Positions 35,202 through 47,095 of a DNA stretch of 64,000 nt are shown piece by piece. The DNA is from Hormiphora californensis (lineage: Eukaryota > Ctenophora > Tentaculata > Cydippida > Pleurobrachiidae). Within the stretch, counting starts at the first letter, position 1. The number at the start of each line of letters is the position of its first letter. The notes below the pieces were generated by a model. That model was not told where the DNA came from. It saw only the letters and a program-made list of their open reading frames with translations, and did not search any database. Made by a program: the position numbers and the translations under genes. Where the stretch lies: contig CM035355.1 in the NCBI GenBank assembly GCA_020137815.1, positions 6,201,097 to 6,265,096 on the forward strand, given 5' to 3'.

Positions 35202-37737
35202 ATGGAATTGCAGATATGGCCAGGCAATTGGGGACTTCCTTCAACTGATCCTCAATGTCTTACTGTTATTGTAAGTAAAGAATCCAGTCACCAGTGTTAG
35301 AATACTGTATTTATACAGTATTCCAACATAATTATGCAACGTATTATTAATGTTCCGTTAATTAAAAAGTTGATTATTAATCATCAACTGTTCAACACCT
35401 CAACTTCTCCCCAGACGTATTGCCGGATGTGTGGATTTGATTTGCCTACTGCAGTAGTTCCTGGGACGTGGAATGGTAGACGACTACCCGTTCTCACCCT
35501 GTCTGAGTCTGGAGAATATTTAGAAACTCCTCAAAATATTATTAATCTACTCATATCACGGGTAAGCTGGCAATATGCGAGGAAAGACAGCAACTAAACG
35601 TAGTGATTGTTGAGTAAATCCTGCTCAAGATGCGATTTCCAAGAAGCTGTACCAAAGTCTCTGCTAAAAGCCTTGTATTAGCTTGTGCCTTAAAGTGCAT
35701 TAGCTTGTCAATAAACCCGACAAATAAAGTCGAGTTCTTACCTCTCACAGAGTACAGACAAAGTAATCCTCAAAGACTGTCAAAACAGGGGTGACAGCTA
35801 AAATTTTACTGGTAGACATACCACCAAGATTCCCAAGTTACCCATCGTCTTGTATGTTTGGCAGTTTCGCTGGATTAAGTTACCCTCGTCACTCAACTGA
35901 AACTTTGCTTGCCTTGCTCCGCGCTCGACCACAAATTTTGTCAGCTATTATATGCTCTGGTTCAGTACAGCACAATAATGTAATCAGTAATTATAACAAC
36001 TGTTTTCGCAGGACTCGATACAAATGGACCATCATTTGAGTGAGAAGAATAAATCTGAGGCCGTTGCTCTAACATCGATGGTGACAGAAACACTTTATAC
36101 TGCCATGGTAAGACCTCCATTAGGAGGTTTGAAACTTTCTCAACTTTAACCCCACCTTTTCATACTGCATGACTGTTATGTCCTGCACGGTTCAGAGAAG
36201 GCGGCCTTTTGTGGGACAACCCCACCCGGCTTTTCAATCGCTTCTCACTGTTCCTTTCGGCGTTCTATCCAGTTGTGTGATTGTTCCTCACGATTATCTT
36301 TTTTCAGTTGTGTGCTCTGTGGCTTGATGATGAGAACTATGAGGCTGTTTCCCTGCCGTCCTACAAAGAAATATTTAAACTTCCCTTCTCCTACTTTAAA
36401 GCTTATGTAAGTAACCTCACACCTCTCTCGATTGTCACATTTTGATTCCTTCTGGTCGTTTCATGAAACTACAGATTATATTCTTTTGGACGAAATAACT
36501 AATTTATTTCTATCCAATAGTAAAACTAAACTATTCCAAGTATCCCCCACTTTATTCCAGGAAATGCGCCGGTTTGTTCGATGTCTCGTTCTAGCTCGAC
36601 ACAGCCTTGACGACAACACGGATCTCACAACTGTTCTTAAGAAGGTAACGCGCGGTGTGTTGATTGTTGGGGTAGTGGCGCGAGAAGGACGCGCGCAATA
36701 GCTATCTTTTACACACAACAACGAATTGAACCGAATTCACATTGATTGATTTTAATTACTTACTGTTTTTATCTATTTTAATTACTTTAATTGGTTTTAA
36801 TTACTTTAATTGGTTTATTTCCAGGTATTTGACTCCAGTAAGAGATGTCTTCAGATTCTTGCCAACAAATTGGGCAGTAAGCAGTATCTATTTGGGGATG
36901 TACCATCGCAACTGGATGCTTATGTATTTGCTCATCTATCTCTCATCCGGTCAGTCAGAAGAAAAGCATCCTTATCTAACCATTGCTTGTTGTTTACAAT
37001 CCATGTTTTATTGTTACATGCCACTTATCATAGGTGTTTGTACTAGACTACTAATCCGATTAGTGCAGAACAGAACAGCCGGCAGCCCCAATATATTATA
37101 TTTGTGGCTACTTTCTTGCTCTTCCCGCAAACAAAAACAGGGATTGGTTCTTATCTGTTAACAAATCCTGTTCACAGGTCATGTCCTGCGAAGTCCCGTC
37201 TAAAAGAAGATATGACGAAACTTGCAAATCTTGATGATTATGCCTTGAGATTACACAAGAAATATTTTCCCAGTAAGTAATATATTGAGTAATCTGTAGA
37301 AACTTCCTTCCGGCTTCAAGTATTGAAAAGTTTGAAACTTAATTGAGTTCAATAGTTTTAGTTTGAACCTATAATTTCACCTCTCTTCCCCCAGAATTAC
37401 ACCGGGACTATACCCCTGTACAAAATGTTGAACATTGGCTCATGTCAAAAACCAAACGACACCAGGTAATTTAATTTCTGAGTCTCGGATACGATTGAAA
37501 TATCCCTATCGCAGCAAATTAGCAGTATCGTAGCTACCATCCCCTATATTTCTTGCCTTTTTCGGCCGTCTCTCTACAAATGTAAAGTAGGGTTAGAACA
37601 TAACAATGTATTTCTAACTCCCTGTTGTTTTTCAGTTGGCATCCCTGACAGCGGTCTTGGGTCTGATTGGAGTGTTTGTTTGGTATCGAGGAGGGAGCAG
37701 ACTCCACATCAATAACAGGGCCCTGGAGCCCCGGTAA
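35202..37737 (+). CDS. MTX1: Metaxin-1-like mitochondrial outer-membrane import protein
   Basis: Nine exons (35202-35270, 35415-35561, 36012-36107, 36308-36406, 36561-36644, 36825-36949, 37178-37272, 37395-37465, 37636-37737) encode 295 residues; all splice sites are GT-AG and every phase agrees. Metaxins sit on the mitochondrial outer membrane with the SAM complex and help insert beta-barrel proteins. Visible support: the opening MELQIWPGNWGLPS typical of metaxin 1, a thioredoxin-like N-terminal half with LPVLTLSESGEYLETP, the helical GST-C-like half with GSKQYLFGDVPSQLDAYVF (about residues 182-200), and a last exon coding one C-terminal membrane helix (about 263-279) followed by a short basic tail. 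Metaxin 2 and 3 are less likely because of the N-terminus and the C-terminal anchor. No frame breaks. Confidence 0.92.
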
Positions 37738-37912
37738 ATAGGTTCTAGATAGTATTAATGAAGTGAGAGTCTGTGAACATTAGAGTGATGAGACTGAGAG
37801 ACTGAGAGAGTGATGAAAGAGAAAGAGAAGACAATTCCCATCGCGCTTTCCTGTCACATAACGGTAGACTAATACAATTCTGCACAAGGCCTGTCTCTAT
37901 CTTTTCGTCTCT

Positions 37913-38073
<161 letters not shown>

Positions 38074-38849
38074 GGGTATTGTGCGACGTGTACTCAGTAC
38101 TGTGTATCACAGCCTGTTCCTCAATAAGTGTGTATTGCAGTACAGCTCAATACAACAGTACTGCTAACAATATTGTACAATTTGCATCAGTGTCGGGAAG
38201 AATTGCTACCATACAATACACTTATGTATTGTGTCTTGTGAGTGTAGTGTGTACCGTGTAATGATAGCGGTTACCGCGCATTTTCACCCGACATTGGTAC
38301 CAAGGTTAGCATGGTGCACTATGTAATGTGCGGTCTTGTTGTATGATTAGCTAACATATTTATTGGCAAACATTTTGGGGGAGAGTTTGTGTTATACGCA
38401 ATGTTTCCGATGTTTTGTTTGGTCACCTTTCTCCTTTGTTTTGGTCCTAGGAAAATTATTTATCAAGCATTTAAACTAGTTAGTCGCATATTTAACCTAC
38501 GAAGATGATGGCTTTATTTTTATTACATCTCATGACTCTTTTTACCACTAAATTAAGTTTCCTTCTGTTTCGAGTGTGTGTGTTATTGCATATAATATAG
38601 AGTTTACAACCACACTGTGTTTCAATTGACAACCTATGCTACGAGGTTGTTTCTTACAACCCCCCACCCGGCTCCCTTCCAGCCCCCTACAACCCCCATC
38701 CTCCTCGATATCCCTCCTTGTTGAGACTCACGGGTACCAAAGCCGCCCCTGACGGCATTGAGTAGCAATTCCCTCCACTTCATCTTTCTAGCCATGTAAC
38801 TTTAAGAAGATCTATATAATTCAGTGAGGTGTCTGTAACGGACTAGGAC

Positions 38850-40540
38850 ATGGGTGGTAACACTTTAAGCGTTCCCATTGATCATGCCAAGAAGACGGGT
38901 GTCCTCTCTCTACAGGCAAAGAAACTAGAAAAGGTTCGTCCACGTCAATTAGTTTCTATTTTGCTGCCTAGTTACAGTTAGCTTCAGTTACCTATTTTAG
39001 TTACCGTTGTTAACATGAGTTGCCTAGGTAACCAGTAACTATTGCCCATAGTAAATTTAGAATTCAATAATATTGAATTCTAACTTCCCTACCAGTTTCC
39101 CGAGGATATATTTGAGCTGCGGCGGAATCTCAGGACCCTTGATCTATCCCACAATAAGTTGGATGAGTTACCGGATGATATTGGCTGTCTTCAGATGCTC
39201 AGAACACTTAAACTTGAGGACAACAAACTCGGTAATTACATGTTACAGTAATTATCATTTTATAACATTTTATACGACATTTTATGAGGTCAACTACTAT
39301 AGCAACGGTTGACGGAGCTACCACAAATGTGGTCTTCACCAGTAACATTTCGTAACATGTTTCCCTCCCACATATCTTTAGGTGTGTTACCAAAGCCTAT
39401 TGGTAACCTTGGAAAGCTAGAAGCCCTCCATCTTTCTGGTAATCCACTGATGGACTGGCCCACCCAAATACACAGGTGTACCAATCTAAAACACCTGGAC
39501 CTGTCACGGTGCCGCATATCCGAGGTAAACAAACACGCAAACAAACACACAAACAAACAAACAAACACACAAACACAAAAACAATCATGGGATACACACT
39601 TTTCGTACGTGATATTACAGTGACTCAAGATTTAAGATCTGACAACATTCCTTAGCAGAGTTATTGAGAGAGAACAGTAGGGAGATTTTATTTTGTGATG
39701 ATCGTAATCTTGGTTTTTCTTTTCAATATCCCCCACACTGTAATGTTCTACAGGTGCCGGACAGTATTAACAGTTTGAAGAAGCTAGACTATCTGTGTCT
39801 GTCAAACAATCGAATCCACACCATCCCTGAGGGCTTGTGTGAGCTAAAGCTGGTGGAGATTGATCTAAATCAGAATGAAATCGCTGGTATGAAGAAACTT
39901 AGTTAAAACTAAATTAACATGATTCGATTTTGATTGGAAGTTGTAACATACACAACTGCCCAGTTCACTTAATTAATTAGTTAATTAATTAGTTAGTTAA
40001 TAACCCCTTCTCCACCTAGTGATACCCAGTTCATTTACCAAGAACACCTCCCTCCGTGTACTGAGATTGGACTACAACTCAATAACTTGTGCTGGCATTC
40101 CAAATGAAATCCTTTCCGAGTAAGAATACAACGTGAACCAGTATCAAGTTTAGGGTTATTGAACTAATTAGTAGTTCATCAATTAATTAGTTACTTATTT
40201 ACAGATAAGTAATTCATTAACTGATTAGTAATTCAATAACTAATTAATACATTTTCTACCACTAACCCCCCCCCCTAGTACGACTATCTCGACCTTGTCT
40301 TTGGAGGGGAATCCTCTTGATGTTCGGAAATTCCATGAAATGGACGGTTATGACAAGGTACACCTATCTTACACATGTGTCATTATGTACTTACTTCACC
40401 CCTCTAGCCCCAATATTGAGATTCAGAAATTTTGACTGACACAAGTTACGTAGTTGCTCCTCTCACACTATATTTCACGTGCTCCCTTCCCCCCACAGTA
40501 CAATGAACGGTACGCAGCAACGAAACGGAAATGCGATTGA
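38850..40540 (+). CDS. LRRC57: Leucine-rich repeat protein LRRC57
   Basis: Seven exons (38850-38933, 39096-39231, 39382-39524, 39754-39886, 40020-40119, 40279-40357, 40499-40540) give 238 residues, matching the roughly 239 of vertebrate LRRC57. The start MGGNTLS fits an N-myristoylation signal, as in vertebrate orthologues. About eight leucine-rich repeats follow (LRTLDLSHNKLDELP, LRTLKLEDNKL, LEALHLSGNP, LKHLDLSRCRI, LDYLCLSNNRIHTIP, VEIDLNQNEI), and the end GYDKYNERYAATKRK closely follows the family. All junctions are in phase. The molecular role of LRRC57 is poorly known; it is a membrane-tethered scaffold by inference only. Introns are short (about 140-230 bp). Confidence 0.94.
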
Positions 40541-41068
40541 AGAAATGCGAAAAAGTATAATGCTATGGATCACAGATATCTCTCAGCTGAGTATCTCTCT
40601 CCCTTGAATTCTGGTTCAGCTGAGTATTTGATATATTTGAGGACTAAGAAAGAGGTTTCTAGAGAGAGGTTTCTAATTAGAACTGCTTGAAATGTAAATG
40701 ACATTGTAGACTCTGGTCTCTCCTTAGTAATTGTGAGTTAGATGGCCATGGTTACCATAGTTACTTCACCATGGTTACCGCGAGTTTCAAGTCCTCTGAC
40801 CTCTGTCCCAGGAGTCTTGGTAATTTTGCAGAGTTATGATTTTTTTTCTCGGGTTTGCTGTATGTATTCTAGTTTGCTAATAGTCTGCTAATTTAGATAA
40901 AAAATGGGTTACTGATGATTATGTGTGTTGTATGTCAATTCAGATGTTCATTTTCTAGTATAAATTTCCGAATTTCGAGTATTCATTTACCACACTTGAC
41001 GCATGTATTATTACACGTGTAATTAAGTTCTAATTTGACATATTATCTCCCTAATAGTAAATGGCAGT
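40541..41068. other. Intergenic between LRRC57 and BLOC1S6
   Basis: Contains the LRRC57 3' flank and the upstream region of BLOC1S6. An X-box-like pair (GGTTACCATAGTTAC and ACCATGGTTACC) lies at 40745-40780. No exon seen. Confidence 0.5.
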
Positions 41069-42031
41069 ATGAGTGTAGCCACGGCCTATGCAGTGCACGC
41101 AGCACGTGCTAAACAGGCGGCTGATGCTGCAGAGTTGGCTGGACTCAACACGGACCCAACTGTTATACTGACTGAGCAGGTAAGGATTGGAGTTATACAG
41201 CAGGGTCCTGTACGTTATTTTATTTGTTGAGTATATTTGGGAGTCTCCCTTTCTCTCTCACCCCTTAAAAAACAAGGTGTTGATAGTAATACCCATTATT
41301 TTAGGAGCGGACCCAGTTTGTACATGGAATGAGTGCTGGGGTAAAGTCTATTCTGGCACCTCTAGAGGCCAAGGTTACCCAGCGGGTGGATGCCGTTATT
41401 GATAGTCAGGTCAGTTAGTTGGGGGTTAGTTGTTATGGTAACTAAATTGGTTACCAGGGTAATGTTAACCCTTGGTTACCATGGTAGCTTAAACCCTTAG
41501 GTAGCATGGCTAACCTCTCCTTTTTTGCCAGGGGCATCTAGAGGCGGTTGTAGATGCAGCCCTAGAGAGAAGGAAGAGGGCGGAGGGAGTGCTTAGGGAA
41601 GTGCAGGGTATCATGGCTCAGGTTCCTGCATACCGACAAAAACTTATCCTGGTAAGGAGTTTTGTACCGTTTTAGAATTTAATTGGCAAGGTTACAAAAC
41701 TGGTCCGCTTTGTCCTTCAGTTTTCCATTCCACACAGGTATGCCCTTCTCCAAAACCAGCTCAAACCTGTCAGAGCATTGGCCTGACAGGCTCAAACAAA
41801 CAAAGAGACCAACGAACAAACCTATACATTCTGCAGGTTAGAAAGGAGATGATAGCGATTAACAAGAGGACATCACGTTTATCCCAGAAAGCAACCCAAC
41901 TCCGGGGAATGAGGGACCGGATGAGGGAGCAGGAGAGAAGGGAATCAGAGAGATTGGAGGCTCGAGTGGTTACCATGACTCCCGCCTCGGGGAGTCAGCC
42001 AGGGACTGCTAATATTGGGCATGATGGATAA
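41069..42031 (+). CDS. BLOC1S6: BLOC-1 subunit 6 (pallidin)
   Basis: Four exons, 41069-41179, 41305-41409, 41532-41651 and 41837-42031, encode 176 residues (vertebrate pallidin is about 172). Pallidin is a coiled-coil subunit of BLOC-1, which sorts cargo to lysosome-related organelles and binds SNAREs such as syntaxin 13. The strongest match is the last exon: YRQKLILVRKEMIAINKRTS followed by a LSQKATQLR helix and an Arg/Glu-rich tail, which aligns with the pallidin segment YHAKLVNIRKEM and its EKTSKLKKRALKLQ continuation. The rest is amphipathic helix. All phases are zero. Exons 2-4 are present a second time at 44215-44965. The third intron holds one copy of the GTCAG-CTGAC repeat (about 41768-41790) that the duplicate lacks. 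Confidence 0.85.
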
Positions 42032-42487
42032 CCAGGGGTAGCCATTGGTAACAGGTGTATTGTGTAACCATTGGTGACAGGGGTAACAAGGGTAACCAGG
42101 GGTAACCACTTTAATGGTGGGAGCCTGGTTAGGGTGGGAGAGAATTTTTGTGTTGAAGGCTGGTCCTTCCCGTTTGTTTTATAAATCATTGTTATTATTG
42201 TTCATTTTTTTGTAGATATCTCGTTTTTGACTCCTTTCCCTTTCCCTTCTTACTTACCCCGAACATATGTCTACTTTTAGTATTCAGTTCTCTAACTAAC
42301 ACCTCTAACCTCTTTTTAGCAATTTAGCATGTCTAGCATCTCTCAGATCTAAGAACCAGAAACATGGAATATCGTTGGTAATAATGCACAACCTAGTGTC
42401 TGGGAGATGCTGTGTGTTGTACAAGTGAGATAAGAGGTATTCATAGTCCCTCCAGTCCATATTACATTTCCTAGTCATATTTTTGTC

Positions 42488-43040
42488 GAGTGTCGACCCA
42501 AACTCGTGCGTGTGTGATAATTATTATTTATTGAAGTGGAAACCACATTTAAAGCGCTTTAAAACTGAATGAATCATTCCGTCGCCGTGAAAGTGGGAGA
42601 TGAAGGTGTGGTCCGGGATGGTTCCTTTCCCCTGACTTCCACATTCGCTAGTTTTAAAAAGCACTTTATTTTAAGTTCTTTGGGAAATTGCTTTAAAGCG
42701 CTACAAAAATCGCATTAAGCAGTAGAAATCCGAAGTTATTAGTTTAAGATTTAATCTTAATTAACAAGAACTCACATTTACATACATACGGTCTAAAAAT
42801 TATATAGACCTTTCCATACTGCTTTTACCCATGCAAATTAGACTAATCTGAAAAGTACTTCTTGTGTTCTCGCTGAAAGGATACACATCCTTAAACACAA
42901 GGTTTTATTTGTATTCGATCATGGTTACAACGATATATGGTAACCACTCATGGTAACCAATCATGGTAACCAATCATGGTAACCGATAGTGACCAATAGT
43001 AACCACTGTTATTTGGTAACCATAGCAACTGATCTGTTTA
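42488..43040. repeat. 3' flank of BLOC1S6, duplicated at 46575-47095
   Basis: Starts GTCGAGTGTCGACCC and includes a block GGTCCGGGATGGTTCC also present, inverted, near 48900-48990, then several GGTAACCA palindromes. The matching copy is 46577-47100, directly before the SDR-like gene A. It contains no coding exon. Confidence 0.7.
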
Positions 43041-43138
43041 GTTGTCCACGGGGCAGATGGCCCTAATTTTACAAACATTCGTATCATGAAACTTCCAACT
43101 TTGTCACGCGATGCTGCATCTGTGCCCCTGAGAGGGAG
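43041..43138 (-). pseudogene. Fragment of the SDR-like oxidoreductase (exon 5 end fused to exon 4 start)
   Basis: The + strand reads the complement of the end of exon 5 (as at 47098-47130) and then jumps, at the shared ATTTT, into exon 4 (as at 47555-47628). Most of exon 5, intron 4 and most of exon 4 are deleted. It stops at a CCCGATCTCCC intron end where a LINE tail follows. It is the truncated partner produced by the tandem duplication. Confidence 0.75.
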
Positions 43139-43430
43139 ATCGGGGGATTATTATTATTATAGAACTCGTACAGTTTAAATATGTCCAATAAATTAGCTCC
43201 TAAATAAACTGATGAGCGACACTCATACTTCTCCACCCAACTCTGTCTCTCGCAGCCTCCATTACCGCATCAAAATCATTCAATATATCGAAACCCCTCT
43301 CCCTAAGATCACATTTAAGTACTGAAAAGAGGTTTGTTTGGTGCCTCCCTCGTCTACCCCTCATGTCACATGATACAGCGAATTTAAGAGCCATCATAGC
43401 AGGGGCGTTGGTCTGACTCCTAAGAATATG
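43139..43430 (-). pseudogene. Non-LTR retrotransposon 3' fragment
   Basis: On the minus strand, 43397-43200 encodes a peptide with RGRRGRHQ and AARDRVGWRSMSVAHQF. The ..A.DR..WR.. signature is typical of the C-terminus of LINE proteins. After the stop codon comes a short 3' region ending in ATAATAATAATAAT (43141-43160), the microsatellite tail expected at the LINE 3' end. It sits exactly at the edge of the SDR-like fragment, so it inserted there. Heavily 5'-truncated. Confidence 0.7.
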
Positions 43431-44149
43431 ACGACATTTTGATTTAAAATTTTAAAAAACAAAAAAAAGGGGAATTTAATTAATTTAATTACTTAGAGAT
43501 TAATTTTGGGGTGGCCCCTGCACAATTTTGGCAAATTTGATATTCAAACTTTGAGCCTTTGTGAAAGTAATGAAAATTATTTATTTCAGGTTATGATGAA
43601 CAATAAGCTATAAAAACGCCCCTTTTTGTTACACAAGCCTGTGCTTGGTATCGAAGACACCTCACACTCTGTCGCCGGGCGACCTTCGCGTGCACACGCT
43701 GGCAAGGGGTAACTTCGTAACCAAAGCCTGTGCATTGTGCATAATGAAATGGATAAATTTTCATCCAGTTGCTGGCGATAGAACTCGATAGAGTTCGATT
43801 GATTTACCATGACAACGGAGTTGGTTACCATACTAACCAGAGAATTCGTTGTAAAATAGTCCTTTCTTGCTATAAACTCGGCCTTTAGATAGAAAATTGA
43901 TTTTATTCTACTCGCACTAATGCAAGGGCATTTCACAGTTTGGTGCCGTTATTTTTGTCTCTATTTTTAATAGGATTTTGGGATTAGACTGAAAGTATGG
44001 GATCATTTGAGAAGTAGTGAAGATTTGAAAATGTTAGCAACTTGCCGGTTCGACAAACTAAACCCATATGATTCCAACTTCGGGTCGGACGAGGGGAAGC
44101 TTGCCTTTTACGAACATATAATAATAGCCTTGTTGGTTTTTTTTATTAG
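43431..44149. other. Intergenic, repeat-derived, no gene seen
   Basis: Contains a block around GGTATCGAAGACACCTCACA (43649-43670) also present at 7650-7680, followed by GGCAAGGGGTAACTTCGT, related to 8345-8375. The right edge joins the duplicated intron 1 of BLOC1S6. Confidence 0.5.
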
Positions 44150-44214
44150 GGAGTTTTCCCCTCTCTCATCCCTTTAAACCAAAGTTTTGATGTTAGCAAT
44201 ACCCATTATTTTAG

Positions 44215-44965
44215 GAGCGAACCCAGTTTGTACATGGAATGAGTGCTGGGGTAAAGTCCATTCTGGCACCTTTAGAGGCCAAGGTTACCCAGAGGGTGGA
44301 TGCCGTTATTGATAGTCAGGTTAGTCGGTTGTCATGGTAAATGAATTGGTAACCATGGTGATGTTAATTCTTGGTTACCATTGGTTATGTTATCCCTTGG
44401 TTACCATAGTAATGTTAACCCTTGCTTATCATGGTAATGATAACGCTTGGGTAGCCTTGTCAACCTCTCCTACTTCAGGGGCATCTTGAGGCTGTTGTAG
44501 ATGCAGCCCTAGAAAGAAGGAAGAGGGCAGAGGGAGTGCTTAGGGAAGTGCAGGGTATCATGGCGCAGGTTCCTGCGTACAGGCAAAAACTTATCCTGGT
44601 AAGGAATTTTATATTAGTTTTAGAATTTTTAAGAATTTCATCCTGTTTATTGAATTTAACCCTATGGAAAGGTTACAACATTGGTCCTTCCATTCTATGA
44701 CACAGATGACCTCCTCCAAAAGCAGAATAAACAAACAAACAAACAAAATACAAATGAATTCTGCATGCAGGTTAGAAAGGAGATGATAGCGATTAACAAG
44801 CGGACATCACGTTTATCCCAGAAAGCGACCCAACTCCGGGGAATGAGGGATAGGATGAGGGAGCAGGAGAGAAGGGAATCAGAGAGATTGGAGGCTCGAG
44901 TGGTAACCATGACACCTGCCTCGGGAAGTCAGCCAGGGACTGCTAATATTGGGCATGATGGGTAA
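44215..44965 (+). pseudogene. Partial BLOC1S6 duplicate (exons 2-4, no exon 1)
   Basis: Exons 44215-44319, 44479-44598 and 44771-44965 match BLOC1S6 exons 2, 3 and 4 in length and splice sites, and are nearly identical in protein. Homology starts inside intron 1 (about 44150), so exon 1 and the promoter are missing. No stop or frame break has appeared, which points to recent origin or to some continued use. Without a start exon it would not make pallidin unless a new 5' exon was gained; I call it a truncated copy. Confidence 0.85.
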
Positions 44966-45361
44966 CCAGGGGTAACAGAGGTAACCATTGGTAACCACTA
45001 TAAAGGTGGGGGCCTGGTTGGGGTGGGTGGGAGAGAATGTTTTTGTTGAAGGCTGGTCCTTACTGTTTGTTTTATAAATCATTGTTTATTGTTCACTTTT
45101 TGTAGATATCTTGTTTTTTACTCCTTTCCCTTCCCCTTGCTGGTTACCCCTTTAAATGTTTACTTATTATTTAGTTCTCTAACTAACACAGAACCTCTTT
45201 TTAGCATGTCTAGCATCTCTGAGATCTGAGACCCAGAAACATGGAATATCTTGGTAATAATGCACAACCTAGTGTCTGGGAGACACTGCATGTGTTGTAT
45301 AAGTGAGATAAGAGGTATTCATAGTCCCTCCAGTCCATATTACATTTCCTAGTCATATTTT

Positions 45362-46575
45362 TTCCCCGCCTGGGTGAATGCCGAAGGCATTCACCCAGAT
45401 GCCTTTTGCAAAAAGGCATAGGGGTTTAGAATTCGACAATTTTACATACTAGTGATGTGTCACGCTTTTTTGTCCTGTAACGTAACCCGCTCAGTTGCGA
45501 GGGACAACGGTGTTGCTCCTTCATCAAATACGTCAATGGCACGTTTTCAGGAAATGTGAGCCCTGCAATGTGGCGCGCAATTTAGTGCTACTAAAACACA
45601 AGGATTTGTTCTAATGGGGGGGGGGGGGCAACGAATTTTTTATATATTTCCTTAATTTTGGAATTTTTTATATATATATAAAAATATATAAAAATATATA
45701 AAAATATATAAAAATATATAAAGTTATATAAATAATATATAAAGATATATAAAAATATATAAAATAAACCCTTTTTTCACCCCTTTTACTTTCAAAAAAG
45801 GGGATTATTTCCATCTATTGTTCACTTGAATATGTTTCATAGAGTTAATTTAAGTGTTTGAGAGGGTAATAGCTGTTTTACATAATTGAGAATGTGTTCA
45901 AAAGTGAATTATGCACTGTCAAAAGTAGAACTGGTGAAGAGAGGTTCCGGCCTAATAATATCTACCAGTTTTGGTGTGATTTCAATCATTTTTTGTATGT
46001 TGATCCGTGCAGATGTACTAGAACTGGTGAAGAGAGGTTGGGATCGCGAAACTAAAAAAACAAATCATTTTTGACGTCATTTTGACGTCATGACGTTATT
46101 GACGCGACGTCACGATGTTACAAACGTCACATTGATGACGGAAAATCATCAGGATTATCTAGATGAAGATGCTGACCAAGTTTGAGATCAATTGAATGAT
46201 ATTTGATCCCGCTATGGCGAAAAACAGCTTTCTGTTTTCACACTTTCGGCACAATTTTTTATATATTTTTATATATTTTTTATATATTTTTATATATTTT
46301 TATATATTCATATGTATTTTTATATATTTTTATATATTTTATATATATATAAAAAATTATGTTTTTTTTTTCCAAAAAAAAGGTATATAAAATATATAAA
46401 AATATATAAAAAATGAGCGTTGGCCCCCCCCCCCCCCCCCCCCGTTCTAATACGGTCTGAGTGATTCATAAATGATCGGAAATGTCTGTCCCGCCTTCAC
46501 ATTAGATGGTTTTGAAAATAAAGGTTGGCGGGGAAACATAGCATTATGAAACATAATGCAGTTATTCTTGTTTGT
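45362..46575. mobile_element. Insertion present only in the duplicate copy
   Basis: In the original copy (42470-42490) TAGTCATATTTTT runs directly into GTCGAGTGTCGACC; in the duplicate these are separated by about 1.2 kb. The insert begins with a hairpin (about 45367-45400, arms around CTGGGTGAATGCC) and contains a younger nested element at 45616-46443. Its own ends and superfamily are unclear. A deletion from the other copy is the alternative. Confidence 0.6.
45616..46443. mobile_element. 828-bp hAT-like MITE with G/C-run ends
   Basis: Flanked by a perfect 8-bp duplication GTTCTAAT (45608-45615 and 46444-46451). It begins with a run of about 13 G then CAACG, and ends with the complement: CGTTGGCC leading into a C run of about 19. 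Next to both ends lie ATATATTTTT arrays that pair with each other. The middle contains a cluster of GACGTC/TGACGTCA sites (46070-46140). No coding capacity. Confidence 0.8.
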
Positions 46576-47095
46576 CGAGTGTCGACCCAAACTCGTGCGT
46601 GTGTGATAATTATTATTTATTGAAGTGGGCACCACATGTATGTAAAGCACTTTAAAACTTTTAGAGAATGAATCATTCCGTCGCCCTGAAAGTGGGAGAT
46701 GAAGGTGTGGTCCGGGATGGTTCCTTTCCCCTGATTTCCACCTTCGATAGTTTTAAAAAGCACTTTATTTTACGTTCTTGGGGAAAGCGCTACAAGAATA
46801 GCTTTAGAAATCCGAAGTTATTAGTTTAAGATAATCAAGAACCCACATTTACATACACACGGTCTAAAAATTATATATAGCATTTTTCACACTGCTTTTA
46901 CCCATGCAAGTTATACTAATCTGAAAAAGTACTTCTTGTGTTCTCGCTGAAAGGATACACATCCTTAAACACAAGTTTTTATTTGTATTCGATCATGGTT
47001 ACAACGATACATGGTAACCAATCATGGTAACCAATAGTAACCGATAGTGACCAATAATAACCACTGGTATTTGGTAACCATAGCAACTAATCTGT

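Noticed and set aside
45660-46400. CRISPR-like spaced repeats of ATATATAAAA
   Set aside because: AT-rich arms of a MITE with paired orientation and an 8-bp target duplication; eukaryotic context.
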